Positions 61,701 through 64,000 of a DNA stretch of 64,000 bases are shown here, one piece after another. Numbering within the stretch: position 1 is the first letter of the stretch; each line of letters starts with the position of its first letter. The DNA comes from Zeimonas sp964538505 (GTDB lineage: Bacteria; Pseudomonadota; Gammaproteobacteria; Burkholderiales; Burkholderiaceae_E), in assembly GCA_964538505.1 (NCBI GenBank), contig CAZIDY010000016.1, forward strand, positions 1 to 64,000. The letters run 5' to 3'. The position numbers were made by a program, and so were the translations under genes. The notes beneath the pieces are model-generated. The model saw nothing but the letters and a program-made list of their open reading frames with translations. It did no database searches and was not told where the DNA came from.

Positions 61701-62005
61701 CGCGCGCGCGTGATCAGCTCCGATAGGTTGCCGTAGCCGTTGCGCGTGGTCGCAAGCAGCACGAGGCGCGCGTCGTCGTCGAAGGCGTCGCGCAACGAGA
61801 ACTGCGCGCCGACGACGAGCGGCAGGCCGGTGTCGCGCGCACGCAGATGCGCGCGCGCGACACCGGCGAGCGAGCATTCGTCGGTGATCGCGAGCGCCGA
61901 ATAGCCGAGCGCCTGCGCGCGCTCGACGAGCTCTTCGGGGTGCGAGGCGCCGCGCAGGAACGAGAAGTTCGAGGCGCAGTGCAGTTCGGCGTAGGAGGGG
62001 AGCAC
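58784..62005 (-). CDS. dnaE2: error-prone DNA polymerase DnaE2 (ImuC)
   Basis: A 1073-residue C-family polymerase. The start (YAELHCASNFSFLRGASHPE) and overall length are of the DnaE2 type, not of replicative DnaE1. The PHP domain is at residues 1-270. Catalytic acids are in PPDIDVDFEHQRREEVIQYL, with GRGSAANSAVCYCLGI and KVDVLALGMLSAI as polymerase motifs. An OB-fold (about 950-1030) closes the protein. It performs mutagenic translesion synthesis during SOS, normally with ImuA and ImuB, which are not adjacent here. GTG 62005 lies 20 bases downstream of a LexA box. Confidence 0.95.
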   Translation of the reverse strand: MLPSYAELHCASNFSFLRGASHPEELVERAQALGYSALAITDECSLAGVARAHLRARDTGLPLVVGAQFSLRDAFDDDARLVLLATTRNGYGNLSELITRARMRAGKGCYRLLADDLAEGVDDCLALLVPSPIVAVDEPGAQPAAERLLQQARFLRERFDGRCWLGISLLVRGHDAALLEATRRIAGHVGLPRVAVGDVLCHVRSRKALQDTLTAIRLRTPLKSLGYALASNAEQHLRSRLRLARLYPRELLDETLEIAGHCRFSLDELRYEYPEEIVPPQHTPASWLRTLAFEGLPARYPDGTPAKVIEQVERELALIAELKYEPYFLTVADIVRFARSRDILCQGRGSAANSAVCYCLGITEVDPARASVLFERFISRERNEPPDIDVDFEHQRREEVIQYLYAKYGRHRAALTATVICYRSRSALRDVGRALGIDAQRIEQLARGHAWWDAGVQPTRLREAGFDPGSRVARQWLELASTLRGFPRHLSQHTGGFVIARDALTRLVPVENAAMADRSVIEWDKDDLDALGLLKVDVLALGMLSAIRRALDFIGQRRGCTFRIQDIPAEDPDTYEMISRADTVGVFQIESRAQMSMLPRLKPRCFYDLVVEVAIVRPGPIQGGMVHPYLRRRQGLEPVVYPRDEIRPALERTLGVPIFQEQVMQIAMLAAGFSGGEADALRRAMAAWRRRGGLEPFEQRVVDGMMARGYGRDFAEAIFRQIQGFGEYGFPESHAASFALLVYVSSWIKRHEPAAFLAALLNSQPMGFYAPAQLVRDAREHGIEVRSVDVLVSEIESTLEERVDADGVPQTYRAPADGSVIDRRPQPAVRLGLNRIRGLPQAAAERIVAARLKRCSERPDARFAFDDVEDLARQAQLDARALNALAQADALCALAGHRAQAHWEAAAIRPMPKLLADARFDELTTRLPALPEAREIIADYRGLGIPMHRHPLALLRDRLATHRVATAQALRTFPDGRLARASGLVTHRQRPETASGTIFVTLEDETGTVNVIVWPDVFERFRSAVLASKLMTVYGRWQRDAETGGEVRHLLAQRVVDHSRWLGELEVSSRDFR

Positions 62006-62025
62006 GGTGCTACTGCGCGGTTCTA

Positions 62026-62041
62026 CTGTATATCAATACAG
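62026..62041 (-). promoter_or_regulatory. LexA-binding SOS box upstream of dnaE2
   Basis: CTGTATATCAATACAG fits the CTGT-N8-ACAG consensus exactly, with flanking bases TA and TA extending the symmetry. It lies 20 bases before the dnaE2 start, over the likely promoter, so LexA should repress dnaE2 until DNA damage. Confidence 0.85.
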
Positions 62042-62102
62042 TATCAGAATGACCACCGCCTCGCCGGGATCTTTCGACGGGGAATCGGGCGCCGGGGCCG
62101 AA

Positions 62103-62285
62103 CTACGCTTGCGCGCGCACCCAGTTCTCCAGGCGCAATCCGGACACGCGCTGGAACTCCCGCACATTGTTCGTTACCAGCACGAGGCCCGCGGCTTGTG
62201 CGTGCCCGGCGATCATCACATCGTACGGGCCGATCGGTTTGCCGGCCGCAGCGAGCTCGGCGCGGATCGACGCGTCGAGACGCGG
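62103..62285 (-). pseudogene. C-terminal remnant of a VapC (PIN) toxin gene
   Basis: About 59 codons read as the end of a VapC toxin: SIRAELAAAGKPIGPYDVMI, GHAQAAGLVLVTNNVREF and GLRLENW. This is the same class as the intact VapC at 31441. The frame is open further upstream to 62426, but that part is Ser/Arg-rich noise without the LDTD and E motifs and overlaps the PhyH gene end. No vapB is present. Hence a truncated, inactive toxin gene between dnaE2 and phyH. Confidence 0.75.
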
Positions 62286-62373
62286 CCCCGGCGCTGCTCC
62301 CGGAGCGCTACCCGGAAATGCCGGACGCCGCCTTCGCCGCGCCGATCTCGCCGATCGGGCATCGCTGCTCGGG

Positions 62374-63216
62374 CTACTGCGTAGAGGCCCTGCCGACGCC
62401 GAAAACGAGCGGGAACTCCGGCGCATCGAGCGGCTCGCCAGGCCGCAGCTTCAGCCCGGGGAAGGGCGGCGAGGTCTGCCCGCCGCGATCGGCGAACACC
62501 GCGTCGTCTCCTACCCAGCGCGACGAGAACACGCGCCGCGGCCGATGCGAAGTGTTCGCCGGCGCGCCGTGCAGCGTGCGAAAGGTGAAGGCGATCGCGT
62601 CGCCCGGTTCCATCTCGGCGGCGACGATGTCGAGTTCGGCGCGTTGCGCATCGATGTCGGGCAGCGGCTCGTACGCATCCTGCGCATACAGCGGCGAGTT
62701 GTCGAAGCGCGTCGGGCGGAACTGCCGGCCCCAGCGGTGCGAGCCGGCGACGCACTCCATGACCACGTCGCGCGAGACCGGGTCGAGCGGCGTCCAGAAG
62801 CTCACGTTCTGCTCGCCGTCGACGCAGTAGTACGGCTGGTCCTGGTGCCAGGGCGTTACGGTGCTCGTGCCCGGCTGCTTCACGAGCACGTGATCGTGGA
62901 AGAAGCGCACGCGCTGCGAACGCATCAGCCGGGCGGCGATCGCCGCTGCCGGCGATTCGTGCACGAAGCGGCGAAACTCGGGGATGCGCTGCCAGTTGCA
63001 GAAGTCCTGGAAGAACGGCGCCGATCGGTCGGCCGGGCGATAGGTGCGTTCGAAGGGGCCGGGCTCGGCGACGTTGCGTTCGACACCGTCGCGCAGCAGC
63101 TCGATCCAGTTGCGGAAAACCCCGCGCAGCACGATCACGCCGTCCGCCTGGAAAGCCTGCACCTGCTCGTCGCTGACCGGCACGTCGACGATCGGCTTCG
63201 TTCGTGCTGTGTTCAT
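62374..63216 (-). CDS. phytanoyl-CoA dioxygenase (PhyH) family protein
   Basis: A 280-residue Fe(II)/2-oxoglutarate oxygenase. Iron ligands are in TPWHQDQPYY (HxD) and the distal His of FRTLHGAPANTS, with arginines in HRPRRVFSSRWVG for 2-oxoglutarate. The N-terminus (VQAFQADGVIVLRGVFRNW) is family-typical. It hydroxylates an unknown small molecule. ATG 63216 overlaps the stop of the IclR gene (ATGA), so the two form an operon and the IclR protein may control catabolism of the same substrate. Confidence 0.9.
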   Translation of the reverse strand: MNTARTKPIVDVPVSDEQVQAFQADGVIVLRGVFRNWIELLRDGVERNVAEPGPFERTYRPADRSAPFFQDFCNWQRIPEFRRFVHESPAAAIAARLMRSQRVRFFHDHVLVKQPGTSTVTPWHQDQPYYCVDGEQNVSFWTPLDPVSRDVVMECVAGSHRWGRQFRPTRFDNSPLYAQDAYEPLPDIDAQRAELDIVAAEMEPGDAIAFTFRTLHGAPANTSHRPRRVFSSRWVGDDAVFADRGGQTSPPFPGLKLRPGEPLDAPEFPLVFGVGRASTQ

Positions 63217-63947
63217 CTCGCGTTCTCCGGTGTGGCGATCGCCTGTCCAGCGGCTACGGGGACCGAAACGGGCACGGGTGCGCCGAGCTGCACCGAGGCG
63301 CGTCGTGCGGCGTCGACGACCAGCGTTCCGAACCGGGCGAGATCCTCGTCGGAGATGCGAAACGAAGGCCCGGTGATGCTGAGCGCGGCGACGATCCGGC
63401 CACCCGCGTTGCGTACCGGCGCCGCCACCGCGGTGACATCGCGCTCGAGCGTGTCGCGCATTGCGACGTAGCCGGCGGGCTCGACGCGGTCGAGCAGCGC
63501 CGCGCCCGCGGCCGTGCGGTTCAACGGAAGCGTTCGGCCCACCCAGGTCGAATGGTGGATCGATTTCGGGCTGATCACCTGGCGCAGGTAGATCGCGTGC
63601 TGCGCGTCGACGGGAATCGTCAGGTTGGCCGTTTCGCCGCTGGCCTCGGACAGGCTTTGCAGGAACGGCTCCGACAGCTCGTACAGCGACGAGCCGCGCA
63701 GCGCCGACAGGCCCAGCTGCATCAGTCGGCCGCCGCTGCGGTAGCGAGCTTCCGCGTCGCGCTGGACGAAGCCCGTGTGCTCGAGGCTCGCGACCAGTCG
63801 CGCTGCGGTGCTCACCGGCAGCTGGCTGCCGCGCGCGAGCTCGGACAGCGTGACGCCCTCCGGGCTCGTGGCAACCAGCGCAAGCAGATCGAAGGCGCGC
63901 TGCACGGCGCGTACGGGCAGGCGCTCGCCGATCTCGCCCACCTCCAC
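63213..63947 (-). CDS. IclR family transcriptional regulator
   Basis: A 244-residue regulator. The winged helix lies near residues 15-75 (AVQRAFDLLALVATSPEGVT, LPVSTAARLVASLEHTGFVQ). The IclR effector domain follows (SLYELSEPFLQSLSEASGET, LPLNRTAAGAALLD, GGRIVAALSITGPS). GTG 63947 is used. The frame stays open to the window end, so a start further upstream outside the window is possible. IclR proteins respond to small organic acids, which fits the TRAP and PhyH neighbourhood. Confidence 0.9.
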   Translation of the reverse strand: MEVGEIGERLPVRAVQRAFDLLALVATSPEGVTLSELARGSQLPVSTAARLVASLEHTGFVQRDAEARYRSGGRLMQLGLSALRGSSLYELSEPFLQSLSEASGETANLTIPVDAQHAIYLRQVISPKSIHHSTWVGRTLPLNRTAAGAALLDRVEPAGYVAMRDTLERDVTAVAAPVRNAGGRIVAALSITGPSFRISDEDLARFGTLVVDAARRASVQLGAPVPVSVPVAAGQAIATPENAR

Positions 63948-64000
63948 GCGGGTGTTACGGCTTTCGCCGGCGCCAACCCGGCTGCGTCGCGTCGCCGAGC

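Noticed and set aside
58832..61726. 964-codon open frame on the plus strand opposite dnaE2
   Set aside because: It is the antisense shadow of dnaE2: Arg/Ala/Glu/Gln-rich with no domain, while the minus strand has all polymerase motifs.
1..64000. CRISPR arrays, rRNA genes, intact insertion sequences, integrases
   Set aside because: No regularly spaced repeats, rRNA signatures, transposase or integrase motifs were seen on either strand.

Overview
The window is high-G+C DNA from a betaproteobacterium, most likely a member of the Burkholderiales. The best evidence is gene order: leuC - entericidin - leuD - leuB - asd - fimV - truA - trpF - trpB - trpA - accD - folC - SPOR protein - cvpA - purF - metZ (34034-51564) is a typical housekeeping block of that order. 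Many genes overlap by ATGA or GTGA, and GTG and TTG starts are common.

Left part (1-24.3 kb) is envelope- and export-oriented. An ABC-2 exporter with its own outer-membrane factor (1-4078) is followed by a decayed stretch (4313-7021): a broken lpxR, a TetR-like ligand-domain protein without a DNA-binding domain, a full TetR regulator, an antitoxin whose toxin is almost gone, and a scrap of a sensor kinase. Next is a minus-strand operon of cytochrome b561, PepSY protein, response regulator and sensor kinase (10008-7012). A lipid A modification operon follows (eptA, ArnT-like transferase, ArnC-like transferase; 14256-10074), divergent from a PmrAB-like two-component system (14340-16318). Between 16.5 and 19.0 kb lie a small periplasmic protein, an exported protein-L-isoaspartate methyltransferase and a nucleotide-exchange-type transporter. 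A TetR-controlled tripartite ABC exporter (tetR-hlyD-permease-ATPase-nodT) runs from 19170 to 24.3 kb.

At about 24.33 kb the sequence style changes abruptly. The 3' end of nodT runs antisense into apbE, and five minus-strand genes (28684-24309) encode two small exported proteins, a DUF2271 protein with an ApbE-type FMN attachment motif (DGVTGAS), a four-helix membrane flavoreductase and ApbE. I read this as a complete extracytoplasmic flavin electron-transfer cassette, probably acquired horizontally. A tRNA-Val(CAC) gene lies just beyond it.

The middle part (29-51.6 kb) holds gltX, a VapBC module, aroC, an M48 lipoprotein protease and the leucine/aspartate/tryptophan/fatty-acid/folate/purine/methionine block, closed by a perfect 28-bp-arm hairpin repeat that also forms the 3' end of the converging ferredoxin gene. 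The right part (51.6-64 kb) is mostly minus strand: NapH- and NapG-like iron-sulfur proteins coupled to a DUF2848 protein, a TRAP transporter (DctM, DctQ, DctP), a DUF1445 protein, an error-prone polymerase DnaE2 behind a LexA box, a vapC remnant, a PhyH dioxygenase and an IclR regulator. No rRNA gene, CRISPR array or intact insertion sequence was seen. No gene-free stretch exceeds 300 bases.
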